Of a stretch of 15,989 bases of DNA, positions 6,733 to 12,962 are shown piece by piece. This stretch comes from Phycisphaerales bacterium. Its GTDB lineage: Bacteria > Planctomycetota > Phycisphaerae > Phycisphaerales > UBA1924. Below the pieces are notes generated by a model that did no database searches, was not told the DNA's origin, and was given only the letters and a program-made list of their open reading frames with translations. Position numbers and translations under genes: made by a program. How positions within the stretch are numbered: position 1 is the first letter of the stretch; the number at the start of each line of letters is the position of its first letter. Where the stretch lies: contig JAESSR010000130.1 in NCBI GenBank assembly GCA_016764015.1, positions 1-15,989 of the forward strand, given 5' to 3'.

Positions 6733-7125
6733 TCATGGGGAATGTTCATCTTCTATTTTCATCATCTCACCAATATCATACGGGAAGTACAGCATCGCTG
6801 ATCCTGCCCAGTGGCTCTTAGAGGCAATTTCATCGGCGAACCGTTCTAAATGCTGCTGTATATCTGTAAAAGGGGCTGAATTGAGACTGTTTTTTCGGTT
6901 CTCAAGCAATATTTGTATTTTTGAATCGTCATTCTTTTCATATTCGCCACGAAAACCGGTTTCACATATCAGTCTGGGAGCGCTGAGCCGATGTTTTTGC
7001 TCGCCTACAATGAAACAAAACCACTGTAATCCACAGATTGAGGAGTTTTCTGAATGTTTAAACAATGTATTCCATGCGTGATCAGCGCGGTGCTCTGCGC
7101 CACGGCTGGCCAAGTTATCGCCCAA
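6733..7125 (-). CDS. Possible small or degenerate open frame before paralogue B (doubtful)
   Basis: An open frame of 130 codons fills the 330-base gap between the FKBP gene and paralogue B. Its only ATG (7125) lies inside the oppositely oriented FKBP signal-peptide region, so a real gene would need an unusual start near 7030. The C-terminal half looks somewhat protein-like (FTDIQQHLERFADEIASKSH, then WAGSAMLYFPYDIGEMM). It ends 9 bases before the ATG of paralogue B, as an operon partner might. No ribosome binding site was found. It could be a decayed gene, a true small gene with a non-ATG start, or chance. The gap otherwise holds only the divergent promoters, which I could not assign. Confidence 0.22.
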   Translation of the reverse strand: MGDNLASRGAEHRADHAWNTLFKHSENSSICGLQWFCFIVGEQKHRLSAPRLICETGFRGEYEKNDDSKIQILLENRKNSLNSAPFTDIQQHLERFADEIASKSHWAGSAMLYFPYDIGEMMKIEDEHSP

Positions 7126-8157
7126 AATGACGCTTTAGCCGATGCTGCGCCGAGCTATACCGCACCCGAGTCATACGCACCGAGCTGGTCAGACGAGGGG
7201 ATCGCACAGATCGCAACCCAGCTCACCGGCACCTGGAAATCGGCCAATCCGGTCGAAGGCGACGATGTGTACATCGCAATGAGCGTCGCCCCCGCCCCGG
7301 TCGTCGGGATGTCAGACACCCTCTATATTGAGAGTGTTCGCTCAAACGCAGCATGGGCACCCTACCGCAGGGCATTCTTTCAGCTCTACAGGTACAAGGG
7401 AGAAATCCGTCTGCGGACCTATGACTTCGCAATCGGCGCAACCGCTGAGGGTGTATTCGATGGCATGTGGGCAGCAACCGAACTCTTCCCGGTGATCAAC
7501 GCCCACGATCTTGTTGCGACCCTTGATGTAGAGCTTGAGTCAACCACAAACGGATTCACCGGCGCCACGCCGTATCCATACCCAACTGGTGTCGCTGGTG
7601 CAGTTGAAATGACATCAAGCGTGACACTCGATGGCGATACGCTCACCGTTGCTGATCGTGGCTTTGATGCCCAAGGCAATGTAGTCTGGGGTTCAGACGC
7701 CGATTCGGCGATCGCCTTCAACCGGAGTGAATCGTATGTGAATGTCATCCGCCGAGATGACGGGATGGTCATGCTTGATTATGCCGGCGAGCGAGGCATC
7801 GAGCCTCAAGATGGCGACGAGCTTCATGTTCATTATGACGGATACCTGATGGATGGCACCGTGTTTGATTCGAGCTATGCCCGTAATCAGCCATTCGTCT
7901 TTACCTATCCGCCGCTCACCCGTGCAATCACCGGGTGGGGCATCGGGATGGAAGGATTCGCGATGGGGACTCATCGCAAGATGCTGATCCCCGGATACAT
8001 GGCCTACGGCGAGCGTGGCAACCCGCGTGCGAATATCCCATCAGACGCAATGCTGGCCTTCAATGCAACAATGGCTCACATCAATCATGTTGAAGCAGAA
8101 GCCGTTGAACCAGCGATGACCGAGACCGATTCACACGAAGGTCACGGTCACGACTAA
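7054..8157 (+). CDS. Secreted CpcT/CpeT-like domain fused to FKBP-type peptidyl-prolyl isomerase
   Basis: 367 residues. A signal peptide is visible (MFKQCIPCVISAVLCATAGQ, then VIAQ, about 1-24), so the protein is exported. Residues 50-225 resemble the CpcT/CpeT chromophore-lyase fold: LTGTWKSA start, YIES....WAPYRRAFFQLY near 91-112, and a closing VADRGFDAQGNVVWGSD near 199-215. Residues 238-345 are an FKBP domain with HYDGYLMDGTVFDSS (260-274), ITGWGIGMEGFAMG (292-305) and IPGYMAYGERGNP (312-324), the usual proline-isomerase pocket elements. The tail is His-rich (HEGHGHD). The FKBP part should speed prolyl isomerisation of exported proteins. The CpcT-like part has no bilin-binding partner here, so its ligand is unknown. 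A GAGGAG site lies 8 bases before ATG 7054, and a terminator follows at 8195. Confidence 0.88.
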   Translation: MFKQCIPCVISAVLCATAGQVIAQNDALADAAPSYTAPESYAPSWSDEGIAQIATQLTGTWKSANPVEGDDVYIAMSVAPAPVVGMSDTLYIESVRSNAAWAPYRRAFFQLYRYKGEIRLRTYDFAIGATAEGVFDGMWAATELFPVINAHDLVATLDVELESTTNGFTGATPYPYPTGVAGAVEMTSSVTLDGDTLTVADRGFDAQGNVVWGSDADSAIAFNRSESYVNVIRRDDGMVMLDYAGERGIEPQDGDELHVHYDGYLMDGTVFDSSYARNQPFVFTYPPLTRAITGWGIGMEGFAMGTHRKMLIPGYMAYGERGNPRANIPSDAMLAFNATMAHINHVEAEAVEPAMTETDSHEGHGHD

Positions 8158-8194
8158 TCTGCTCATTTCCAAGGCAGAGAGCACAATTCATTTG

Positions 8195-8226
8195 AAACAA
8201 GCGGTGCCTCGGTGCCGCTTGTTTTC
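8195..8226 (+). terminator. Intrinsic terminator after the CpcT-FKBP gene
   Basis: AAACAAGCGG 8195-8204 pairs perfectly with CCGCTTGTTT 8215-8224 (10 bp, 10-base loop), with T residues at the 3' end of the stem (GTTTTCT). It lies 37 bases after the stop and separates this gene from the DnaJ-like gene. Confidence 0.8.
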
Positions 8227-8282
8227 TATGATCTGCGGTTCGTACAGCGGCTGGCATCGAAATGACTGAGGCAATTGAAGAT

Positions 8283-9251
8283 ATGAGTAAAACCGACTAT
8301 TACCAAGTACTCGAAGTGTCCAAAGGGGCAGATGCCGAACAGGTGAAGCAGGCGTTTCGCAGCAAGGCACGCAAGCTCCATCCCGATGTGAGTGACGATC
8401 CAGACGCGGGCAAGAAGTTCTCTGAGCTCAATGAAGCCTACGAGGTGCTCTCCGATCCTGAGAAACGAGCGAAGTACGATCGGCTCGGGCATGACCAGTT
8501 CGTTTCAGGGCGACCAGCCGGGTATGCAAGTGCACAGGAGGTCGACTTTGGCGATCTTGGATCAATTATCGATTCGATGTTCGGAGGCACGCGATCGCGG
8601 GCTGGGGGCGGCTTTAGTGGCGGGTTTGGAGGTGGATTCAATCCACAGCCGCGTCAACCGGTTCGTGGGCAAGATATTCGGATATCTCTTAAGGTGTCGC
8701 TGCGAGATGTACACGAGGGGGGCAGCAAGCAGATTTCGGTGCCCGCAGATGGAGCGTATAAATCGATCGATGTGAAAATACCCAAAGCCATCAAAAATGG
8801 CGGCAAGCTGCGATTGCGTGAAATGGGCATGGCGAGCCCGATGCAGGGTGGGCATAAAGGCGATGTGTATGTGATTATTCACATCGAGAAAGATGCTCAG
8901 TTCACACGGATAGATGACGGGCTTGATCTGAATGTTGATCTGCCGCTGAGTATCGCTGAGGCTACATTGGGCGCCAAGGTTGAAGTCCCTACGATTGATG
9001 GAAAAGTCGTGATGCTCACTATCCCACCCTCAACCGACAGCGAAACCCGGTTTCGGATCGGTGGTCACGGGTTAAACGCCAATGCTGGCAAACGGGGGGA
9101 TATGTTTGCGAAGGTTCGGATTGTTCCCCCATCGGGTGCCCAGATCAGCGATGCACTCCGAGAAGCACTGGGCGAGATGATCGATCAACCACCAACAGAA
9201 CAATCAACCGATCAATCAGCAGAACAATCAACCGATTCTTCTTCGGCGTAA
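8283..9251 (+). CDS. DnaJ-type co-chaperone without zinc finger (class B, CbpA-like)
   Basis: A J-domain protein that stimulates DnaK ATPase and delivers client proteins in the cytoplasm. It has 322 residues from ATG 8283. The J domain spans 4-68 with HPD at 33-35, the DnaK-contacting motif. A Gly/Phe-rich linker runs from about 88 to 120. Two substrate-binding beta domains follow at roughly 128-205 and 206-285 (DIRISLKVSLRDVHEGG; DLNVDLPLSIAEATLGAKVEVPTIDG). The CxxCxGxG zinc repeats of classical DnaJ are absent, so this is the CbpA/class B type. The C-terminus is a Gln/Ser/Thr-rich tail made by a duplicated 24-base unit (EQSTDQSA/EQSTDSSS). ATG 8262, seven codons upstream, is an alternative. 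Neither start has a well-placed Shine-Dalgarno; 8283 gives the usual MSKTDYY beginning. No terminator is visible before the next gene. Confidence 0.93.
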   Translation: MSKTDYYQVLEVSKGADAEQVKQAFRSKARKLHPDVSDDPDAGKKFSELNEAYEVLSDPEKRAKYDRLGHDQFVSGRPAGYASAQEVDFGDLGSIIDSMFGGTRSRAGGGFSGGFGGGFNPQPRQPVRGQDIRISLKVSLRDVHEGGSKQISVPADGAYKSIDVKIPKAIKNGGKLRLREMGMASPMQGGHKGDVYVIIHIEKDAQFTRIDDGLDLNVDLPLSIAEATLGAKVEVPTIDGKVVMLTIPPSTDSETRFRIGGHGLNANAGKRGDMFAKVRIVPPSGAQISDALREALGEMIDQPPTEQSTDQSAEQSTDSSSA

Positions 9252-9341
9252 GCGTTTTATTTGAGTGTGGTGGAATGTGACACGCAATCGGCTTTGATTT
9301 GGTGCGCAAAGCAACCCCAGATACTCTACACTCTGTGCAGC

Positions 9342-9363
9342 GAGATGCTGCAGGGGGCATCTC
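9342..9363 (+). other. Small hairpin just before the sugar transferase start
   Basis: GAGATGC 9342-9348 pairs with GCATCTC 9357-9363 (7 bp, 8-base loop), ending 20 bases before the GTG start. A competing hairpin, GCAGC with GCTGC, overlaps it on the 5' side. It could influence initiation in a gene lacking a Shine-Dalgarno. No U tract follows, so it is not a terminator. Confidence 0.3.
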
Positions 9364-9383
9364 AAGAACAAAGCTAGCTACTC

Positions 9384-10877
9384 GTGGGGGCTTACTTGCT
9401 CAGGCAACGCCATAATCTGTTTGTTTCACTCTTTGGAGTGCTTGATGCCGTTGCGATCGCGTCGGCTTCGTTGCTCGCATGGGGTATTCGGCTCAACCGG
9501 TTCGACCAACCAATCCCTACACGCTGGGAAGAGTTTTTCAAAGATTCATTGATGCTCTTTGCGATTCCGATCGCGATTGTCACCATGCTCTTCTTCAAGC
9601 TCTACAAACCCCGGCGTGATCGGGCGCTTGTCGGCGAGCTCGGGCAGGTCTTTAAAGCCTCGTTTGTTTCAGTAATGATGATCGTGGTCGCACTGTGGGC
9701 GATCGGATCGAGCAGGATTAACACCGTCGGGCCACCGTCTGAAGAGTTCCTTGGGTGGCGATTGGCGACTGATCCATTACGGTTTCAACTCGCAATCCTT
9801 GCAGCCGCACTCCCGGTGTCTATCGGCTCATTCCGCTTGTTTTTAAGGCTTATTTTACGATCTATGCGTCGGCGTGGATGGAATATGCGCCATGTGGCGA
9901 TCATCGGCGTCGGGCGTTTCGGGCAGATCACCGCGCGGACACTCGCACGCAACTCATGGACTGGGATCCGTGTTGAATATTTCATTTCGCATCATGAGCA
10001 AACCGCACGCACCAGGTGCCTCACCCTACCGGTTGTAGGGGGGGTCAATGAGCTTGAGTCGATCCTCGAATCTCGTCCGGTCGATGCGGTGTACCTTGCT
10101 ATCCCCAGCGCGATGTCCGCCCAGCTCCCCAATATTTTGCGCAGGCTCGAAAAGTTTGCTATTGATGTGCGGATTGTTCCTGATATCCATCCCAGGTACC
10201 TGCCTCAGAATATGGCGGTTTCTGAACTCGAAGGCATGCCCATCCTGAGCTATCGCGAGAGCCCGATGGCTGGTATCGGAGGCATATTCAAGCGTGGGCT
10301 TGATGTGATCGGTGCGATTCTGGGCATGCTCATTTTCTCGCCTGTGATGATCGCGATCGCGATCGGCATCCGATTGAGCAGCCCTGGGCCAATATTCTTC
10401 CGCCAACGCCGGGTGAGCCTGGGGGGCGATGTGTTCGATATCTGGAAGTTCCGAACGATGCACCTTGACGATGACTCAGAGAACGGGCAGCCGTCGCCTC
10501 TCGATTCGGAAGCTTGGACCTCCAAAGACGATCCCCGGATTACCCGTATCGGGTACTGGCTCCGAAAAACCAGCCTTGACGAGTTGCCTCAGCTCTTTAA
10601 TGTGCTCTTGGGGGATATGGCCCTTGTTGGCCCGCGACCAGAGCGTCCAGAACTGATCGACCGGTTCCGTGAAGATTGGCGAGGATACATGCTCCGTCAG
10701 CAGGTCAAAGCCGGGATGACTGGGTGGGCGCAGGTCAACGGGCTCCGCGGCGACACTAGCCTGCGTAAAAGATTGCAGTATGACCTGTTCTATATCCGAA
10801 ACTGGACGATTTGGTTTGATATTCGGATTCTGGTCTTGACCATTTTTCGCGGTTTTATCCACCGGAACGCATACTAA
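9384..10877 (+). CDS. Polyprenyl-phosphate sugar-1-phosphate transferase (WcaJ/PssY-like, exopolysaccharide initiation)
   Basis: An integral membrane enzyme that starts exopolysaccharide or O-antigen units by moving a sugar-1-phosphate from UDP-sugar to undecaprenyl phosphate. It has 497 residues, the normal length for the long form. Four N-terminal membrane helices lie at about 12-35, 50-72, 86-106 and 130-155. A Rossmann-like cytoplasmic domain follows (VAIIGVGRFGQITARTLARN, from about 172). A further hydrophobic segment (FKRGLDVIGAILGMLIFSPV onward) begins the bacterial sugar-transferase domain. That domain shows WKFRTM, the conserved RKTSLDELPQLFNVLLGDM block, VGPRPERPE and PGMTGWAQVNGLRG-type signatures (here AGMTGWAQVNGLRG). 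The sugar is not deducible. The start is GTG 9384 without a Shine-Dalgarno. No other polysaccharide gene is adjacent on either side, so it seems a lone gene. Confidence 0.93.
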   Translation: MGAYLLRQRHNLFVSLFGVLDAVAIASASLLAWGIRLNRFDQPIPTRWEEFFKDSLMLFAIPIAIVTMLFFKLYKPRRDRALVGELGQVFKASFVSVMMIVVALWAIGSSRINTVGPPSEEFLGWRLATDPLRFQLAILAAALPVSIGSFRLFLRLILRSMRRRGWNMRHVAIIGVGRFGQITARTLARNSWTGIRVEYFISHHEQTARTRCLTLPVVGGVNELESILESRPVDAVYLAIPSAMSAQLPNILRRLEKFAIDVRIVPDIHPRYLPQNMAVSELEGMPILSYRESPMAGIGGIFKRGLDVIGAILGMLIFSPVMIAIAIGIRLSSPGPIFFRQRRVSLGGDVFDIWKFRTMHLDDDSENGQPSPLDSEAWTSKDDPRITRIGYWLRKTSLDELPQLFNVLLGDMALVGPRPERPELIDRFREDWRGYMLRQQVKAGMTGWAQVNGLRGDTSLRKRLQYDLFYIRNWTIWFDIRILVLTIFRGFIHRNAY

Positions 10878-11247
10878 CAACACCCTTAAATAAGAAAGTA
10901 TCCATAAATTTTGCACTCGTTGGGACTATGGGGTTGCGAAATCTCTCTAGAACCCTTATAAAAGAGACAGAACTTTCGAGAGCTTGGCAGCGTGTGGTTG
11001 CCAAATCCTCTCAGCGTGCGGTGCGTTCAACCAGAATGATGAAAGTGTTCGGGGAATCACTGGAACCATTGTCGTTGGGGTACGAATAGAACAGGTACGA
11101 ATAACCGAGTACAATAATCAGATGCATCATTGGAACGCACAGCCATTTGGCTCAATGATCGTCAAAACAATCAACATGTCAGTGCTTCAAGTACATTCCA
11201 CGGTTGTGGAGTCGAACAAACAAGCACATTGACGGATGGAGGTCGTC
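10878..11247 (+). promoter_or_regulatory. Structured upstream region of the prepilin-like gene
   Basis: A 370-base gap without a gene. Hairpin one: GAGAG 10978-10982 with CTCTC 11008-11012 enclosing TTGGCA 10984-10989 with TGCCAA 10999-11004. Hairpin two: ATCATTG 11126-11132 with CAATGAT 11153-11159 enclosing AGCC 11141-11144 with GGCT 11149-11152. Between them are iterated boxes GGTACGAATA at 11079-11088 and 11094-11103 and a degenerate GTACAATA at 11109-11116, spaced 14-15 bases. These may be a transcription-factor site or promoter element; the assignment is inference. The region is AT-richer than the flanking genes. No terminator of the sugar-transferase gene was recognised. Confidence 0.4.
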
Positions 11248-12357
11248 GTGGAAAGACGGAAAAACGCATTTACACTTATCGAACTGTTGGTCGTAATCGC
11301 GATCATCGCATTGCTTATCGGTATCTTGCTCCCAGCATTGGGTCAAGCTCAGCGATCAGCAAAGAATGTCCTGTCTCAGGCAAATCAACGCTCACTCAAC
11401 ACGGGTGCTGCCAACTACGCTGCGGACAACAAGGATCGCATCTTTAGCTACTCATGGCGTGCGGGCGAGTTCTACCTCATGCCCAACGGCAAGCTCAAGT
11501 CGCGTGGCTCTGATCAAGAAGCAGCTTCGCTTCAGAATCAAGAGATTCTCCAGCGAGTCACTGGTCGTATCAATGGCATGACTAAGTTCCGCAACTTTGG
11601 TGCTCGCCTTGCCCATCGTCGCTACTCGCACCTTGTGCTCCTTGACTTCTTGACCGATGTCCAGCCAGAGCCAACCGCTGCGAGCCCGTTTGACCGCAAC
11701 CTGATCAACTGGCAAGAAGAACCACTCGAGTACCTCGAAAGTGGCAACACATTGCCATACGGGAGTGATTTGGGTGATGGTAACGGCTATGAAGCGGAAG
11801 GTGATTGGGGGTCACAAGCAGTCATGCAGAGATGGCCATTTGCTGCGACCTACCAAATGGTCCCCGCAGCATGGAACTCCGACGGCATCGCTGGTGCTCC
11901 AACCTATAACCCTGTTGCAGATACCCCTCACCTGTTTGCTGGGGCACCGGGTATTCCACTCGGGCGAAGAAAGTTTACCCAAGTGGCACATACTTCGGGC
12001 AAGGTCATGATGTTTGAAGAGTTTGACCGGTTTAGTGATAAGAGGGGGCTCTACTTCGCGTATCCAGAAGCGAAGCCCAACCTTGCATTCTTTGACGGCT
12101 CGGTCCGCTCAGAGTTGACAGCCGATTCCAACGCCGGGTGGCAACCAAGCAACCCCGGCACTGAATGGCTCCAGTATTACCAGCCGCTTCATACTTTCCC
12201 GCTTCCAAAGGGTGGGCTTGGCGATCGCAGTTTATACTGCCAACGCTACCGTTGGACCCGTCATGGGCTCCAGGGGATCGATTTCGGTGGCTCTGATATT
12301 GGGCGTATCCAGTACGGGCTCCCAAGAGAACCTGTCACCTGTTCAGAAATCAACTGA
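11248..12357 (+). CDS. Prepilin-type N-terminal cleavage/methylation protein (type II secretion pseudopilin-like)
   Basis: A protein with a class III (prepilin) signal, 369 residues. Basic residues ERRKN are followed by AFTLIELLVVIAIIALLIGI; a PilD-type peptidase would cut between Ala7 and Phe8, leaving Glu at mature position 5. The -1 residue is Ala rather than the classical Gly, common in planctomycetes. The rest is an extracytoplasmic domain with helix QRSAKNVLSQANQRSLNTGA and, near the end, LAFFDGSVRSEL, the DG signature of the large planctomycete family of such proteins. Their role is poorly known; they may be surface or pseudopilin subunits. GTG 11248 is preferred to ATG 11236, because the GGAGG at 11238-11242 then serves as ribosome binding site 5 bases upstream. 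A terminator follows at 12407. Confidence 0.9.
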   Translation: MERRKNAFTLIELLVVIAIIALLIGILLPALGQAQRSAKNVLSQANQRSLNTGAANYAADNKDRIFSYSWRAGEFYLMPNGKLKSRGSDQEAASLQNQEILQRVTGRINGMTKFRNFGARLAHRRYSHLVLLDFLTDVQPEPTAASPFDRNLINWQEEPLEYLESGNTLPYGSDLGDGNGYEAEGDWGSQAVMQRWPFAATYQMVPAAWNSDGIAGAPTYNPVADTPHLFAGAPGIPLGRRKFTQVAHTSGKVMMFEEFDRFSDKRGLYFAYPEAKPNLAFFDGSVRSELTADSNAGWQPSNPGTEWLQYYQPLHTFPLPKGGLGDRSLYCQRYRWTRHGLQGIDFGGSDIGRIQYGLPREPVTCSEIN

Positions 12358-12383
12358 TATCGCCTGATATCGTCTGATATCAA
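12354..12383 (+). repeat. Three tandem 10-base repeats over the stop codon
   Basis: CTGATATCGC, CTGATATCGT and CTGATATCAA follow each other exactly, and the first contains the TGA stop of the prepilin-like gene. Each copy carries the palindrome GATATC. Probably a slippage product; a role is not evident. Confidence 0.7.
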
Positions 12384-12406
12384 CTCAGAACAGATTGAAG
12401 CATTTC

Positions 12407-12437
12407 AAAGCCCTCATCTTCGGATGGGGGCTTTTTT
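12407..12437 (+). terminator. Intrinsic terminator of the prepilin-like gene
   Basis: AAAGCCCTCATC 12407-12418 pairs with GATGGGGGCTTT 12423-12434 (12 bp, one G-T) around a TTCG tetraloop and runs into a T tract (CTTTTTT). It is 50 bases after the stop and is the strongest terminator in the window. Confidence 0.92.
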
Positions 12438-12442
12438 AAGCT

Positions 12443-12468
12443 CTGTCCATTTGGCCTGTCCATTTGGC
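12443..12468 (+). repeat. Direct tandem duplication of a 13-mer
   Basis: CTGTCCATTTGGC occurs twice head to tail (12443-12455 and 12456-12468), with a partial third start (TCTGTC) after it. It opens the 520-base gene-free repeat region between two terminators. Confidence 0.7.
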
Positions 12469-12586
12469 TCTGTCGTTTTCATCTGTGGATAACACCGAGC
12501 CCGCGTTTGAAGGCTCCTGATCCACACAAAGCACATCATCTTTGTCCCTCCATGCGTCCTCGCGGGGAGGTGGCCGCGTCTTCGCG

Positions 12587-12693
12587 GACGGAGTGGGTCT
12601 TTCTTGGAGAAGGCAATGGGCAGCAGGCAGCAGGCAGTGGGCAATAGGGAATAGGGAATAGGGAATGGGGAAGAAAGATAGACCCCCTCCGTC
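12587..12693. repeat. Heptamer tandem array inside an imperfect inverted repeat
   Basis: Bases 12612-12667 are eight consecutive 7-base units: GGCAATG, GGCAGCA, GGCAGCA, GGCAGTG, GGCAATA, GGGAATA, GGGAATA, GGGAATG. The array is flanked by GACGGAGTGGGTCT..TTCTT (12587-12605) and its imperfect reverse complement (12671-12693, AAGAAAG..GACCCCCTCCGTC). Similarity may extend outward: GGTGGCCGCG on the left against a reverse-complemented TGTGGCTGCG on the right. The unit resembles cyanobacterial STRR heptamers (CCCCART on the other strand). Minus-strand open frames here (SLFPIPYSLLPTACCLLP style) are products of the repeat, not genes. Confidence 0.7.
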
Positions 12694-12781
12694 TGCTCCG
12701 CAGCCACAACCACCCTTTGGGTGCTCCTCCGGAGGCCCGGGGGAGGCGAGTTTGTGATATGACATGCGCCTTGCATCCACA

Positions 12782-12878
12782 GGGTGCCACTACTCGCCTG
12801 AAGGGCGCAGTAGTGCTCTTTGCTTGATACATCGACCAGAAGACACTACTGCGCCGAAGACGACGAGTAGTGGCACCC
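12782..12878. repeat. Nested palindromic repeat element, about 97 bases
   Basis: The outer arms 12782-12796 (GGGTGCCACTACTCG) and 12864-12878 are perfect reverse complements (15 bp). The inner arms 12804-12815 (GGCGCAGTAGTG) and 12844-12855 are perfect too (12 bp). Symmetric 7-8 base interior loops separate them, and a 28-base centre closes the structure. The GTAGTG/CACTAC core repeats in both arms. It looks like a REP- or MITE-type unit; no transposase is nearby. It lies between the minus-strand terminator and the heptamer array. Confidence 0.7.
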
Positions 12879-12898
12879 AAAGATATGAGTTGGTGATG

Positions 12899-12930
12899 AA
12901 AATAAAAACCGACCCTATTGAGGATCGGTT
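12899..12930 (-). terminator. Intrinsic terminator of the NfeD-like gene (minus strand)
   Basis: Read on the minus strand, AACCGATCC pairs with GGGTCGGTT (9 bp, one G-T) around TCAATA and runs into TTTTTATTTT. It lies 33 bases beyond the stop of the minus-strand gene. Confidence 0.82.
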
Positions 12931-12962
12931 GAAGAGAGTGTGTTTGTTTGAAGGCTATTGGA

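Noticed and set aside
12612..12667. CRISPR array
   Set aside because: Units are 7 bases with no spacers and no cas genes nearby; it is a simple tandem repeat.
12414..12880. Three overlapping minus-strand frames of 114-120 codons
   Set aside because: Their sequence (FPIPYSLLPTACCLLP) is translated heptamer repeat and palindromes.
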